Of a stretch of 8,341 nt of DNA, positions 7,761-8,341 are shown in pieces. The position numbers and the translations under genes are program-made. Below the pieces are notes generated by a model. It saw only the letters and a list, made by a program, of their open reading frames with translations. It ran no database searches and had not been told where the DNA came from. Source of the stretch: Bacteroidales bacterium (lineage in GTDB: Bacteria > Bacteroidota > Bacteroidia > Bacteroidales > UBA7960); the NCBI GenBank assembly GCA_007128045.1, contig SKYG01000245.1, forward strand, positions 1-8,341, in the 5' to 3' direction. Every line of letters begins with the position of its first letter. The first letter of the stretch is position 1.

Positions 7761-7797
7761 CCTTTCGACCTTTGACCTTCGACCTTTGACCTTTGAC
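7759..7797 (+). repeat. Tandem GACCTTT heptamer array between murF and anmK
   Basis: Five units of GACCTTT run head to tail (7759-7765, 7767-7773, 7774-7780, 7781-7787, 7788-7794), with a single extra C between units one and two, one variant unit (GACCTTC) and a final GAC. The array begins inside the murF stop codon, whose GA belongs to the first unit. Further TGA triplets in the murF frame occur at 7773-7775 and 7794-7796. The minus-strand reading of the array is free of stops and gives a spurious KVKGRRSKVE-like peptide. The unit is the reverse complement of the GGTCAAA heptamer at 3874-3887. Confidence 0.9.
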
Positions 7798-7811
7798 AAA
7801 TTTAAAAACAC

Positions 7812-8341
7812 ATGGAATATTTTGCTACTGGTGTGATGTCTGGTACCTCCCTGGATGGCATGGATATTTGCTGGTCCAGGTTCCGTTTCATCGATGACAC
7901 CTGGACGTACGAGATCCTGGCTGCAGAAACCATCCCCTACCCTGACACATGGAGGCAAAGACTCAAAGAAGCAGGCAGCTTACCGGGAAGACAATTGATA
8001 GAACTGCACAACAACTATGGACATTTTACCGGCAATACATTACTGGATTTCTTCAGAAGGCACCAGATCAGCAACCCAGGTATAGTTTCCTGCCATGGCC
8101 ATACCGTGTTTCATCGCCCGGACCTTGGCTATACATTTCAATTGGGAAACTGTGCAGCAATCGCATCAAAGATCCCAAACATGGTCATTGGCGACTTCCG
8201 TTCACTCGATGTCGCCTTGAAAGGCCAGGGTGCTCCTTTGGTACCAGTAGGCGACCAATTGCTATTTTCTGACTACAACTATTGCCTGAACCTGGGAGGG
8301 TTTGCAAACATCTCATATGTAAAACATGGTGAAAGACGTGC
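7812..8341 (+). CDS. anmK: AnmK, anhydro-N-acetylmuramic acid kinase (3' end cut off by window edge)
   Basis: The first 176 residues are present of a protein that is usually 350-390 long; the frame is open to the edge. AnmK cleaves the 1,6-anhydro bond of anhydro-MurNAc and phosphorylates it to MurNAc-6-phosphate in the cytoplasm, a step of cell-wall recycling. The ATP-binding motif GVMSGTSLDGMD (7-18) lies at the very N-terminus, which supports this start. SCHGHTVFHRP (93-103), FQLGN (109-113) and the family block GDFRSLDVALKGQGAPLVP (127-145) follow; Asp133 is the likely catalytic base by comparison with the family. LNLGGFANIS (159-168) is the second nucleotide-binding segment of the ASKHA fold. 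The gene is 51 bases after the murF stop, separated by the heptamer array and a short A/T-rich leader (7797-7811). No TAnnTTTG box is seen in the gap, so read-through from murF is likely. Confidence 0.95.
   Translation, partial: MEYFATGVMSGTSLDGMDICWSRFRFIDDTWTYEILAAETIPYPDTWRQRLKEAGSLPGRQLIELHNNYGHFTGNTLLDFFRRHQISNPGIVSCHGHTVFHRPDLGYTFQLGNCAAIASKIPNMVIGDFRSLDVALKGQGAPLVPVGDQLLFSDYNYCLNLGGFANISYVKHGERR

Noticed and set aside
7759..7797. CRISPR array or rho-independent terminator
   Set aside because: The repeats are contiguous 7-mers with no spacers, and the array has no self-complementary stem followed by a T-run.
7743..7958. Minus-strand open frame across the heptamer array
   Set aside because: Its end is a translated heptamer repeat (KVKGRRSKVE-like) and the rest is antisense to the conserved N-terminus of anmK.
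7949..8272. Plus-strand open frame of 107 codons
   Set aside because: It overlaps anmK in another frame; the anmK frame carries all conserved motifs.

Overview
The window looks like a chromosomal segment of a Bacteroidota bacterium that has a type IX secretion system (T9SS). The reasons are a PorU-type C25 sortase/peptidase, a PorP/SprF outer-membrane protein, a GldJ lipoprotein and a gldJ-murF gene pair. In addition, TAnnTTTG promoter boxes sit in front of two genes, and no strong Shine-Dalgarno sequences are seen at the starts. No ribosomal or other marker is present, so I do not name a genus.

Layout. Positions 1-3652 (minus strand) carry porU, whose C-terminus runs off the left edge. A 338-base divergent intergenic region (3653-3990) follows. 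It is AT-rich and holds short heptamer repeats, a REP-like GTAG hairpin and a promoter box. To its right, four genes run on the plus strand: porP/sprF (3991-4947), gldJ (4981-6402), murF (6429-7760) and the first half of anmK (7812 to the edge). A tandem array of a GACCTTT heptamer fills most of the gap between murF and anmK and overlaps the murF stop codon.

How the genes fit together. PorU removes the C-terminal sorting domain of T9SS cargo at the cell surface. PorP/SprF proteins are outer-membrane components that link the periplasmic part of the machine to the surface. GldJ is a lipoprotein paralogue of the T9SS ring component GldK/PorK and is needed to stabilise the machine. MurF completes the UDP-MurNAc-pentapeptide precursor, and AnmK recycles anhydro-MurNAc released from the cell wall. 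The locus therefore places secretion-machine genes next to cell-wall synthesis and recycling genes, probably co-transcribed in part.

The genes belong to known families and I see no wholly new protein system. The least explained parts are non-coding: the REP-like element with its competing hairpin, and the related heptamer repeats found in both larger intergenic gaps, in opposite orientation.
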